IMG/VR virus record: IMGVR_UViG_3300025131_000488
Span: 1-21,974 of that record
Origin: a virus
Reading direction: 5' to 3' (one strand)
DNA: 21,974 nucleotides
Part shown: piece after piece, positions 1-6,025 of the stretch
How the letters are laid out: every line of letters begins with the position of its first letter
Numbering within the stretch: the stretch's first letter is position 1
The notes under the pieces: generated by a model
What the model saw: the letters and a program-made list of their open reading frames with translations, nothing else
What the model was told of the DNA's origin: nothing
Databases searched by the model: none
Made by a program: the position numbers and the translations under genes

Positions 1-751
1 CATCAAACGCGCCTGCAACGTCATCGACATTACTTACGCCAGCAGTTACAGGTTCAGATGTAGTTGAGTTAGTTTCCGTAGATGTAGTTGGTTTGTCTTC
101 ATCTTCAGGATTCAACCATGCTTCAAGTGCAGCTTTAAGATCATCATACGATGGTTCTTTAAAGATTTTAGTCAATTCTGGTTGATCTCCCACAATTTTA
201 TCTAAAATATTTTTATCATCCGAAACATGTGATGTATTTGGTTTTACCCTAATACTTGTTTTTGGATAGCCTCCACCCTCAGCAGGTGTAAATTCTACTA
301 CAATATCACGTCCATTAACTGGATCGGTAATATCACCGTAATCTGGATCTGCAATAAATCCTAATAACTCTTGGTAAACTGTTTTACCGAAACCCCAAAG
401 TTTAACACCTTCAGATTCTAGGCCTCGAACTATAACTGGAACGTAAGTTCTCATAATTGGTTCAAGTTTTTTACCAAGTTTCCATTCATCAGAATTACCT
501 GATGCTTTTAACTTTTCAGCAAACTCTGCAACCGGATCAGGTCGTCCATGAGTCATAGGAGAAAGATAATTTTTCTTTCCTAAATTGTAATGGAACAACA
601 ATTCATTGAACGGATTTTCCTTATTATATTGATAAGGTACTATTCGAACGATTTGTTTTCCGGGATCTGGTTTCCAAAGATTATTTTGCTTTGTAGTTTG
701 TGATTGTAACTTGTTGAGTTTTGCTTTAATAGCGTCTAAATTAATTGCCAT
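1..751 (-). CDS. gp32: gp32-like single-strand DNA-binding protein (3' end outside window)
   Basis: The visible 250 residues match the T4 gp32 layout: a basic N-terminus (residues 1-32), an OB-fold core containing GKQIVRIVPY (31-40) and LKASGNSDEWKLGKKLEPIM (81-100), and an acidic, Ser/Thr-rich C-terminal linker from about 214. In T4-like phages gp32 coats single-stranded DNA and binds replication and recombination proteins through its acidic tail; the last residues of that tail lie outside the window. The ATG at 751 is preceded by a strong GGAGGAA Shine-Dalgarno site. In T4 gp32, His64, Cys77, Cys87 and Cys90 bind zinc. Here the aligned stretch runs from H54 through S64-P-M-T-H-G to D72-P-V-A75, so all three cysteines are replaced, and there is no cysteine in the visible protein. 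The gene has its own TATAAT-type promoter candidate and lies at the end of the tagged-ORF cluster. Family assignment is firm; loss of zinc binding is inferred. Confidence 0.88.
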   Translation of the reverse strand, partial: MAINLDAIKAKLNKLQSQTTKQNNLWKPDPGKQIVRIVPYQYNKENPFNELLFHYNLGKKNYLSPMTHGRPDPVAEFAEKLKASGNSDEWKLGKKLEPIMRTYVPVIVRGLESEGVKLWGFGKTVYQELLGFIADPDYGDITDPVNGRDIVVEFTPAEGGGYPKTSIRVKPNTSHVSDDKNILDKIVGDQPELTKIFKEPSYDDLKAALEAWLNPEDEDKPTTSTETNSTTSEPVTAGVSNVDDVAGAFD

Positions 752-781
752 TTTTTATTCCTCCATTTTTAATTGTTATTA

Positions 782-787
782 ATTATA
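782..787 (-). promoter_or_regulatory. candidate sigma70-type -10 box for gp32
   Basis: The minus strand reads a perfect TATAAT about 30 bases upstream of the gp32 start and just before its Shine-Dalgarno site. No good -35 (TTGACA) hexamer lies 17 bases upstream. It may therefore be an activator-dependent middle promoter, as T4 gene 32 uses, but no T4-type MotA box is obvious. The surrounding gap (752-869) is very AT-rich and otherwise holds only a short palindrome, ATCCTTAGGAT. Confidence 0.35.
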
Positions 788-869
788 CTTAATATATGAA
801 CTTTTATTCGTATATCCTAAGGATTTCTGAAAAAAGTTTGAAAAATTTTTATTTATTATTTTTTAATTT

Positions 870-1190
870 TTATCGGTACCGTTCAAAGGAGCCTCTTTCA
901 ACTGTCCATTTGATATTGCCGTCTGCATCAATCTTTGCATCAAGAGCAACTAAATCAGCATTAGCTTTACCAAGCCGGGTATTAATCCATGCCAATGTAA
1001 ATGCAGTCCAGTCCGGTGAATTGTCTGGATGTCTAACACTTTCAAGAAACTCTAAAAACTCGTTTTGATCTAACATAGCTATTTTCATCATCTGAGTATC
1101 GTCTAATGTTTTAGCTTCAACGAATAACTTTTTATCAGTGGTGGCTACTCTGGCTTTAAATAATCTTTTATATTGCTCTTGTAGGTTCAT
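870..1190 (-). CDS. tagged ORF 1: unidentified 106-residue protein with shared N-terminal tag
   Basis: I do not recognise the body of this protein. Its first 21 residues (MNLQEQYKRLFK, then ARVATTDKK) match the start of the 221-residue protein two genes upstream except for one residue, and the coding DNA is nearly identical too. After residue 21 the two diverge. The tag is followed by LFVE-A at residues 22-26, resembling the (L/I)-X-E sites cut by the T4 gp21 prohead protease, although the P3 residue is Phe. The body is mildly acidic with no membrane segment or cysteine. The start has an AAGGA site and lies 8 bases after the stop of the previous gene. Inferred role: capsid-internal cargo protein. 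Confidence 0.75.
   Translation of the reverse strand: MNLQEQYKRLFKARVATTDKKLFVEAKTLDDTQMMKIAMLDQNEFLEFLESVRHPDNSPDWTAFTLAWINTRLGKANADLVALDAKIDADGNIKWTVERGSFERYR
1155..1190 (-). repeat. tag repeat copy 1 (36 bp)
   Basis: First 36 bases of tagged ORF 1, encoding MNLQEQYKRLFK. Identical over its full length to the mini-ORF copy and one base different from the copy at 2221-2256. Confidence 0.85.
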
Positions 1191-1198
1191 TTATTCCT

Positions 1199-1537
1199 TT
1201 ATTTATGATTCTTTTTTATGTATGGAAATGCAACCTTTTCCATCCAATCATCAACTGTATAACCTTTCTTTGGGTCTAACGCGACCAATTCATCTGTTAA
1301 ATCTTCACTATATCCACCCCCGTACCCATCCATCCATGAATCTTCCCATACATCATAGCTATCGAAATTCTCCATCCTATCATTTTCCATGGCTTTCAAC
1401 ACTTCCTCTGCTTTAGACTCGAATGCTGGTGATGGATATGAAAATTTGAAATCGCTCATGTTTTCTCGTAACAAGATCTTGTCATTGGTGCTTGATCTTC
1501 CTTTAAATAATCTTTTATAATTTTCTTGTAGATTCAT
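1199..1537 (-). CDS. tagged ORF 2: unidentified acidic 112-residue protein with shared N-terminal tag
   Basis: The N-terminus (MNLQENYKRLFKGRSSTNDK) is a diverged version of the tag on the neighbouring ORFs, followed by ILLRE-N at residues 21-26. L-R-E fits the (L/I)-X-E consensus of the T4 gp21 prohead protease. The rest is unrecognised: strongly acidic in the middle (MENDRMENFDSYDVWEDSW), with a Gly-rich turn and a basic C-terminus. A short C-terminal likeness to tagged ORF 1 (LVALD followed by charged residues) suggests the bodies may be distantly related or partly shuffled. The start codon overlaps the stop of the 17-residue mini-ORF by four bases (ATGA), so translation is probably coupled to it. 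Inferred role: packaged internal protein. Confidence 0.75.
   Translation of the reverse strand: MNLQENYKRLFKGRSSTNDKILLRENMSDFKFSYPSPAFESKAEEVLKAMENDRMENFDSYDVWEDSWMDGYGGGYSEDLTDELVALDPKKGYTVDDWMEKVAFPYIKKNHK
1502..1537 (-). repeat. tag repeat copy 2 (36 bp, diverged)
   Basis: First 36 bases of tagged ORF 2. It is the most diverged of the four copies: third-position changes plus a Gln-to-Asn change at residue 6, with YKRLFK conserved. Confidence 0.8.
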
Positions 1538-1587
1538 AATTTTTCTCTTTCTTTAAATAATCTTTTATATTGCTCTTGTAGGTTCAT
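1534..1587 (-). CDS. 17-residue mini-ORF consisting of the tag alone
   Basis: This short frame encodes MNLQEQYKRLFKEREKL and then stops. Its first 36 bases are identical to those of tagged ORF 1. It begins a few bases after the stop of tagged ORF 3, with an AGGATA site in front, and its TGA overlaps the ATG of tagged ORF 2 by four bases. It could be a real peptide, a leader that delivers ribosomes to ORF 2, or the stub left after deletion of a former tagged gene. A deletion remnant seems most likely to me, but the intact start, ribosome site and coupled stop mean it is probably translated. Confidence 0.5.
   Translation of the reverse strand: MNLQEQYKRLFKEREKL
1552..1587 (-). repeat. tag repeat copy 3 (36 bp, in mini-ORF)
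   Basis: Copy of the tag DNA inside the 17-codon mini-ORF. It is identical to copy 1, so duplication or gene conversion between them was recent. Confidence 0.85.
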
Positions 1588-1590
1588 TTT

Positions 1591-2256
1591 TTATCCTATT
1601 ATATCTAGTAATGCTTGTGCTGCGTCTGCTTGCTCCGGCGGCGTGCCGTCTATTGTTCCTCTTAAATCATCATATACTTGTATAAGTTCTGTATCGTTAC
1701 TATCATATACACCATCATAAAAATCACCTAATTCGTCTGTAATATCATCTGTCATATTTCGGCCATCGGACGACTCATCGCGTATAAATTGAACAACCTC
1801 TATAAAATCTTGATTGTTTCTAAACTCTTTATTTATTCCACCTTTCTTTGGCTTGTTATAATAACCTGTGTTGAACCAGATTTCAACTCTACCACTGGAC
1901 CAAACTCTAACCGCATCATAATCCCGGTCCTCTTTCATACCCATTTGAGTCAATATTGATTTTAGCTCCTTCTGGAACTCTGGAGTGCCAGGAGCATTTG
2001 GGTCATTTTTTTCAGGGAACGGCAGATGGATCACATCTCCGGAATGCCGGTCGCGACCTTCTTTTTCTTTAGTCAATTCTGGACTGTCACCCATGCCTAG
2101 CTGTTTTATTTTAGAATTAATTTTTATTTTCGTAATCCACTTCTTTGGAAACTGTTCTGGGTTTCCATGTACATTAGTGGCTTCTTCAATTATTTTTTTA
2201 TCGGTAGTAGCTACTCTACCTTTAAATAATCTTTTATATTGTTCTTGTAGGTTCAT
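1591..2256 (-). CDS. tagged ORF 3: unidentified 221-residue protein with shared N-terminal tag
   Basis: The first 21 residues are MNLQEQYKRLFK plus GRVATTDKK, followed by IIEE-A at residues 22-26. I-E-E then Ala is a textbook match to the (L/I)-X-E cleavage motif of the T4 gp21 prohead protease, and in T4 internal proteins an N-terminal capsid-targeting sequence ends at such a site. The body (26-221) is unrecognised: a charged N-terminal half with the segment DYDAVRVWSSGRVEIWFNTG (about 112-131), and a very acidic C-terminal half. There is no Shine-Dalgarno site. The ATG directly follows an ATATTTAT promoter-like motif, so the mRNA may be leaderless, or translation may be coupled to the preceding gene. 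Confidence 0.75.
   Translation of the reverse strand: MNLQEQYKRLFKGRVATTDKKIIEEATNVHGNPEQFPKKWITKIKINSKIKQLGMGDSPELTKEKEGRDRHSGDVIHLPFPEKNDPNAPGTPEFQKELKSILTQMGMKEDRDYDAVRVWSSGRVEIWFNTGYYNKPKKGGINKEFRNNQDFIEVVQFIRDESSDGRNMTDDITDELGDFYDGVYDSNDTELIQVYDDLRGTIDGTPPEQADAAQALLDIIG
2221..2256 (-). repeat. tag repeat copy 4 (36 bp)
   Basis: First 36 bases of tagged ORF 3, encoding MNLQEQYKRLFK and differing from copy 1 at one position. Similarity continues past base 36 through residue 21 of the protein. Confidence 0.85.
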
Positions 2257-2261
2257 TTTAT

Positions 2262-2269
2262 ATAAATAT
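2262..2269 (-). promoter_or_regulatory. ATATTTAT motif, candidate late promoter, upstream of tagged ORF 3
   Basis: The coding strand reads CATATTTATATAAA directly in front of the ATG at 2256, between the stop of the 130-residue gene and the start of the tagged cluster. If this is a -10 element, transcription would begin at or next to the ATG. Confidence 0.45.
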
Positions 2270-2272
2270 GCA

Positions 2273-2665
2273 TTAGATATCTATTCTCTTATATAATTCT
2301 AATTTAATTCTTCGTAATTCGGTATTATTTGTTAATAAAAGAGTATTCTTATATAACGTCCAATCAATAATAAATGTCTTATCTAAAAGACCGTTATTAG
2401 CATTTTTGATTATTTCGTTTAAAGCGTTAACTGTATATAATGAGTTCGTTTCCTTTTTCCGGTGAATCAAAATAGTATTTTCAGCTTTTTTATATTTTTG
2501 AGATATATCTACATTATACGTACAATATAAATCATTTGGTGCTTCTGCGTTATTAAAAACAAAAATCTTTTTCTCTACTATATTATATGATGTAGTTACA
2601 TAATCAATTATTAGATTAAGGTCTTTTCGATGAGCAAATGTGCATAGTAATTGTGTTTTTTCCAA
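2273..2665 (-). CDS. unidentified 130-residue protein, TTG start
   Basis: A small soluble protein with no domain I can name with confidence. Visible features are a hydrophobic first helix/strand (MEKTQLLCTF), a central NTILIHRKKETNSLYTVNALNEI segment (about 63-85) and a C-terminal Leu-rich, basic region. The start codon is TTG: GGAGA precedes it by a normal distance, the upstream gene stops four bases before it, and no in-frame ATG lies near. The compact sequence with a central HRKKET-type motif looks like a conserved phage protein. It lies between the nuclease-like gene and the tagged cluster, so a role in DNA metabolism or late expression is conceivable, but nothing in the sequence shows it. 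Confidence 0.7.
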   Translation of the reverse strand: MEKTQLLCTFAHRKDLNLIIDYVTTSYNIVEKKIFVFNNAEAPNDLYCTYNVDISQKYKKAENTILIHRKKETNSLYTVNALNEIIKNANNGLLDKTFIIDWTLYKNTLLLTNNTELRRIKLELYKRIDI

Positions 2666-2668
2666 AAT

Positions 2669-4018
2669 TTATTCTCCTGGTTCAAAAAATTTAATACCAT
2701 TTTGACTTATAGTCGAATATATAAATTCCTTTGCTCGATCTTTATTAATAATTTTAGCACGGATGTTACTAGCTGTTCCTCTAAATACCATCCAAAAGTG
2801 TGCCTGGCCTTCTTTTATAATGGTTTCTACGGCGCCATCCAAATCAGCTTCAAATTTATCAGGGTTTCTTACATACTCTAATTTTTTAAAGTAATTTACT
2901 ACAGACTCTTTCCTTGGGTCTGATGTACGATCTAGTATGTTAACCGTAAATTTACCCGTCTTAGGAACTTTCTTTAACGGTATTGGATCGACTATTATAG
3001 AAACAGGTTCTTGGTTCGGTCCTTGAGCAACCAATTGATTAATATCTGTAGAGCCAATTTCGCCTAAAATTTTATTCATTGTTTCATAAAACTGTTTAAA
3101 ATTTTTTGTATCTGTTTTATTAAATTCTCCAGTTACTATTTTCATTTTCTCTTCGACTCTATCTATTATATAATCTTTTAAAGAGTAACTGGTTTTCTTT
3201 TTTCCTTTAATCTCTGAAGTAACAGGATCCCTGAATAGTTTTAGCCAATTAGCCGAGGGCTTATCTTTATCATATCCAGGCAAATTGTTCCATACCTTCG
3301 GATCGGTATTCGCTTTTTTAACTCTCCTAACAGTATCTAATATGTTATCCCATACTGGAAATTTAGTAACTGAGCCTTCTACTCCTACTCGGATCGCATT
3401 TTTATTTTCCTTTTCAGTTTTCCCTTCCTCTTCCTTTTTACCAGAATAATCTTTTACTTCATATAAAGTTGCATTAATATCTACATCAAATGATTCATTT
3501 CCTCCTTGTATTTCTGCACCAATAAATATCCATGCACAATATAATTCTCCCTTTCCTATTCCTTTTGCCTCTAGATGAAAAATATCATTATCAATACCAG
3601 ATCCAAGATTAAAAGATTCTTTGGGAGCTGTCTCTGAATATAACTTTTCCATAAATTCTTTTAAATCTTCCGGTGATAAACTTAATAAATATTTATACAT
3701 CGAACCTCTAACAGCTTCTTTATCTCCACCTGGTAACAAGGCCAGGAACCTTTCAAACTGACCACGTTTATCATGGGCATCTGCTGCTTTCATTAATGAA
3801 TCTATGTTCTGGTCTTCACTGAGTGGTTTTTCTAATTCCTCAACCGGTTTTGCATCTAAGAATGCCTGATCTAATTGATCAACTTCATTCAATGAGGTAC
3901 CATACTTAGCCAGTACTTCATCTAAAACTCTTAATTCTTTTTGTGAATAAGGATGTTCAGCGTAACCATTTGGAAGTTCGTAAAACCAGTCTCTTATAAT
4001 GTTATCAATCTTTTCCAT
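2669..4018 (-). CDS. unidentified 449-residue protein with a PD-(D/E)XK-like motif
   Basis: The N-terminal part (1-130) is charged and helical. The middle contains GIGKGE (153-158), then GG-NESFDVD (172-180) and LYEVKD (185-190). A conserved-looking Glu, an Asp about 20 residues later and E-V-K nine residues further is the spacing of PD-(D/E)XK nucleases such as T7 endonuclease I. This is motif reading only. An alternative is a structural or scaffold-like protein with a chance EVK. The region after residue 190 is basic and Lys-rich. The gene follows the DNA polymerase after 21 bases, with an ATATTTAT motif between them and no Shine-Dalgarno site, so it is either leaderless or coupled to the polymerase. 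It ends four bases before the next gene. Confidence 0.75.
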   Translation of the reverse strand: MEKIDNIIRDWFYELPNGYAEHPYSQKELRVLDEVLAKYGTSLNEVDQLDQAFLDAKPVEELEKPLSEDQNIDSLMKAADAHDKRGQFERFLALLPGGDKEAVRGSMYKYLLSLSPEDLKEFMEKLYSETAPKESFNLGSGIDNDIFHLEAKGIGKGELYCAWIFIGAEIQGGNESFDVDINATLYEVKDYSGKKEEEGKTEKENKNAIRVGVEGSVTKFPVWDNILDTVRRVKKANTDPKVWNNLPGYDKDKPSANWLKLFRDPVTSEIKGKKKTSYSLKDYIIDRVEEKMKIVTGEFNKTDTKNFKQFYETMNKILGEIGSTDINQLVAQGPNQEPVSIIVDPIPLKKVPKTGKFTVNILDRTSDPRKESVVNYFKKLEYVRNPDKFEADLDGAVETIIKEGQAHFWMVFRGTASNIRAKIINKDRAKEFIYSTISQNGIKFFEPGE

Positions 4019-4027
4019 AATTTTTTA

Positions 4028-4035
4028 ATAAATAT
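4028..4035 (-). promoter_or_regulatory. ATATTTAT motif, candidate late promoter, upstream of the 449-residue nuclease-like gene
   Basis: The coding strand reads TATATTTATTAAAAAA between the polymerase stop and the ATG at 4018. The motif ends only nine bases before the ATG and no Shine-Dalgarno site follows, so transcripts starting here would have almost no leader. Confidence 0.45.
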
Positions 4036-4039
4036 ACAC

Positions 4040-5389
4040 TTATTGTACTTTATCGCTCATATCCATCATATGGTGATAGGTTTTTCCGGCGTGTATTTTG
4101 ACTGGATATCGGTTATCATCTGAGATTCTTTTGCGTAATAACATTAATAAATCTTTTCCATCATTAATATTAAAATCAAATAAAAAGCTATCATAGGTAT
4201 ATAAAATGATTTTACTATCATAACCTTGTAATATATCGTTTATTTCTTGGATTACTGTTATACTATATTCCGTTTCTAACGCTTGTAGAAAATAATTAAA
4301 TAATTTGCTTGGATTCATATCTGTCATAGAATTTCTAAACATTTTTCTTTCTACGATTGCTGTTTTAATGTAACCTTTTTCTTGAAAATCATTCCATAAA
4401 AATCTACTAAAATCTTTTACCTTTTTAAAAAATTCTATATTTTCAAATTCTTTTGTTACTCCGCCGTATAATAATTTAAAAGAAGCTTGTTTACTTTGAG
4501 CATATTCTTCTTCTGTTAATGCATCTTTTCCGAAATATTGTTTTCCAAAATATTCATGTACAGATCCTTCCGGAAATTTATATCCAACTATATCTGCAAT
4601 TAATCTTAAGTGGTAACTATCAAAATCAAATTCTACTAACATTCCATTTTGAAATCTACTTACAAAAGATTTCCGAGCACCATCTTCTTTATTAAGAGCT
4701 GCATAATTAACTCCTCCATATCTGTTACTTGGTCTTCCGGTGGTTGTGTAAATATTATATTCTGTATGAACTGTATTGTCTTGTATATTATTTGATTGAA
4801 ATGAATTAACAAATTCATTATAATTTATCCGTAATCCATTTCTTTCTATTGCATATAAATTGTCTATGAACAATGAATTATATTGATCAAATGATTTTGG
4901 CTTTCGAAATGTCCGGAAAGACTCTATAAACTTATCTTTAATCTCAGAACACTTTTCATAGTGGTTTACAATAGGAATAAAGTCATTTACATTGGTTTCA
5001 TTATAAAATTTCTTATTAAAAAAATCATGAGCCGGTGTATCTGTATCATCCAATTGTAATGTATTATTGCTTTGAAAATACTCAACTAAATTGGCATCAT
5101 AAGTCTCAAAAGAGTAAAATGCTAGGAATTGTTTTTTACCCAGTATATAGATATCCGCATGACTTGTAGCCTGTTGTAGCCGTTCGGTTTCGAGGGATAT
5201 ACAGTCCTTATGATGGAATGATATTATATAGTCCATTCCAGTATCAATAAGATAAATGTATATAAAACTCAATCTATTATTTACGTAATGCTTATATTGA
5301 TCAGAGTAAACGGGTATCCAAAAGCTTTTGCTTTTATCCAGTTCCTGTTTGAACAAGTCAAACTGTTGTTCGTTCTCGATTAATATCAT
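4040..5389 (-). CDS. family A (Pol I-like) DNA polymerase, variant active site
   Basis: The C-terminal 240 residues carry the family A polymerase motifs in order: TTTGRPSNR with a following N (215-228); motif A EFDFDSYHLRLIAD (253-266), with catalytic D255; motif B SKQASFKLLYGG (299-310), with K300, F304 and Y308 matching E. coli Pol I K758, F762 and Y766; and motif C LYTYDSFLF (396-404), with catalytic D400. Unusual points: the motif A Glu (Pol I E710, a steric gate) is His260, the motif C His-Asp-Glu is Tyr-Asp-Ser, and the motif B Arg four residues before the Lys is missing. The N-terminal 150 residues could be a degenerate 3'-5' exonuclease domain, but I see no intact DEDD motifs. At 449 residues it is short for the family. 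T4-like phages usually replicate with a family B enzyme (gp43), so this may be a second or replacement polymerase. An in-frame stop closely precedes the ATG, and there is no Shine-Dalgarno site. Confidence 0.85.
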   Translation of the reverse strand: MILIENEQQFDLFKQELDKSKSFWIPVYSDQYKHYVNNRLSFIYIYLIDTGMDYIISFHHKDCISLETERLQQATSHADIYILGKKQFLAFYSFETYDANLVEYFQSNNTLQLDDTDTPAHDFFNKKFYNETNVNDFIPIVNHYEKCSEIKDKFIESFRTFRKPKSFDQYNSLFIDNLYAIERNGLRINYNEFVNSFQSNNIQDNTVHTEYNIYTTTGRPSNRYGGVNYAALNKEDGARKSFVSRFQNGMLVEFDFDSYHLRLIADIVGYKFPEGSVHEYFGKQYFGKDALTEEEYAQSKQASFKLLYGGVTKEFENIEFFKKVKDFSRFLWNDFQEKGYIKTAIVERKMFRNSMTDMNPSKLFNYFLQALETEYSITVIQEINDILQGYDSKIILYTYDSFLFDFNINDGKDLLMLLRKRISDDNRYPVKIHAGKTYHHMMDMSDKVQ

Positions 5390-5440
5390 ACAGTATTAAT
5401 ATAATGATTTTTTTTCAAATAACCAAATTGTGTTTTATGA

Positions 5441-6019
5441 TTACCAAATGGATGAGTAAGTTGAAAACTCTAATAAATTCGTAAGGTAAGATGGTAGCCC
5501 CGGGGCTTTTAAAACTCCACCAAATATTTTTTTTCTATTGGTAGATGCTATTTCAGATGGTTCTCCCATTAATCGCCAACGTAATGAATATTTATCATAC
5601 AACCAATTATCTATCTTTTTCTTATTATTATATGAAATGCCATCATATTGTTTTTTATCCACTTCAATAATAGATGTAATTGGTTCGTTACGTTTAAATA
5701 CAAAATATCGATTAAACCATCCTCTTTCAAAATCTTCATCTAATGGCCTTGGTAAATGGTATTTAGGAGCTATATATTCATCAACCTGAATGTTAACTAT
5801 TTCTTTATATTTTTTATCTGAGTTGGATTGTGGTTTCCAAGGAATTAATTTTACTGATCCCTTGAAAAAGGTTCCGCCGGTATAGACATTACCATCAGTA
5901 TAAGTATGATAAGGACCGGCATAATCTGTTCCGTCCATTTCCATCCATTGACCACCAAGAGTAAACAAGCCATTTGTGATTTGTGATTTTGGATAATATA
6001 CTTTTAATCTATTTGCCAT
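5441..6019 (-). CDS. unidentified 192-residue protein, probably virion/baseplate
   Basis: The protein is rich in Tyr, Gly and Trp in its first half (LGGQWMEMDGTDYAGPYHTY, about 21-40, then TGGTFFKGS), a composition typical of phage tail and baseplate proteins, and ends in a C-terminal segment APGLPSYLTNLLEFSTYSSIW. There is no signal peptide, membrane segment or cysteine. It follows the hub-like gene by six bases and ends the structural block, with the polymerase next. I recall similar hypothetical proteins in marine T4-like phages but cannot assign a function. The start has an AAGGTGG-type site upstream. The 51-base gap to the polymerase holds no clear regulatory site. Confidence 0.7.
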   Translation of the reverse strand: MANRLKVYYPKSQITNGLFTLGGQWMEMDGTDYAGPYHTYTDGNVYTGGTFFKGSVKLIPWKPQSNSDKKYKEIVNIQVDEYIAPKYHLPRPLDEDFERGWFNRYFVFKRNEPITSIIEVDKKQYDGISYNNKKKIDNWLYDKYSLRWRLMGEPSEIASTNRKKIFGGVLKAPGLPSYLTNLLEFSTYSSIW

Positions 6020-6025
6020 AATTTA

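Noticed and set aside
1155-2256. Regularly recurring 36-bp repeats as a possible CRISPR-like array
   Set aside because: The repeats are the first codons of ORFs, lie at unequal distances and are not separated by spacer-sized segments.
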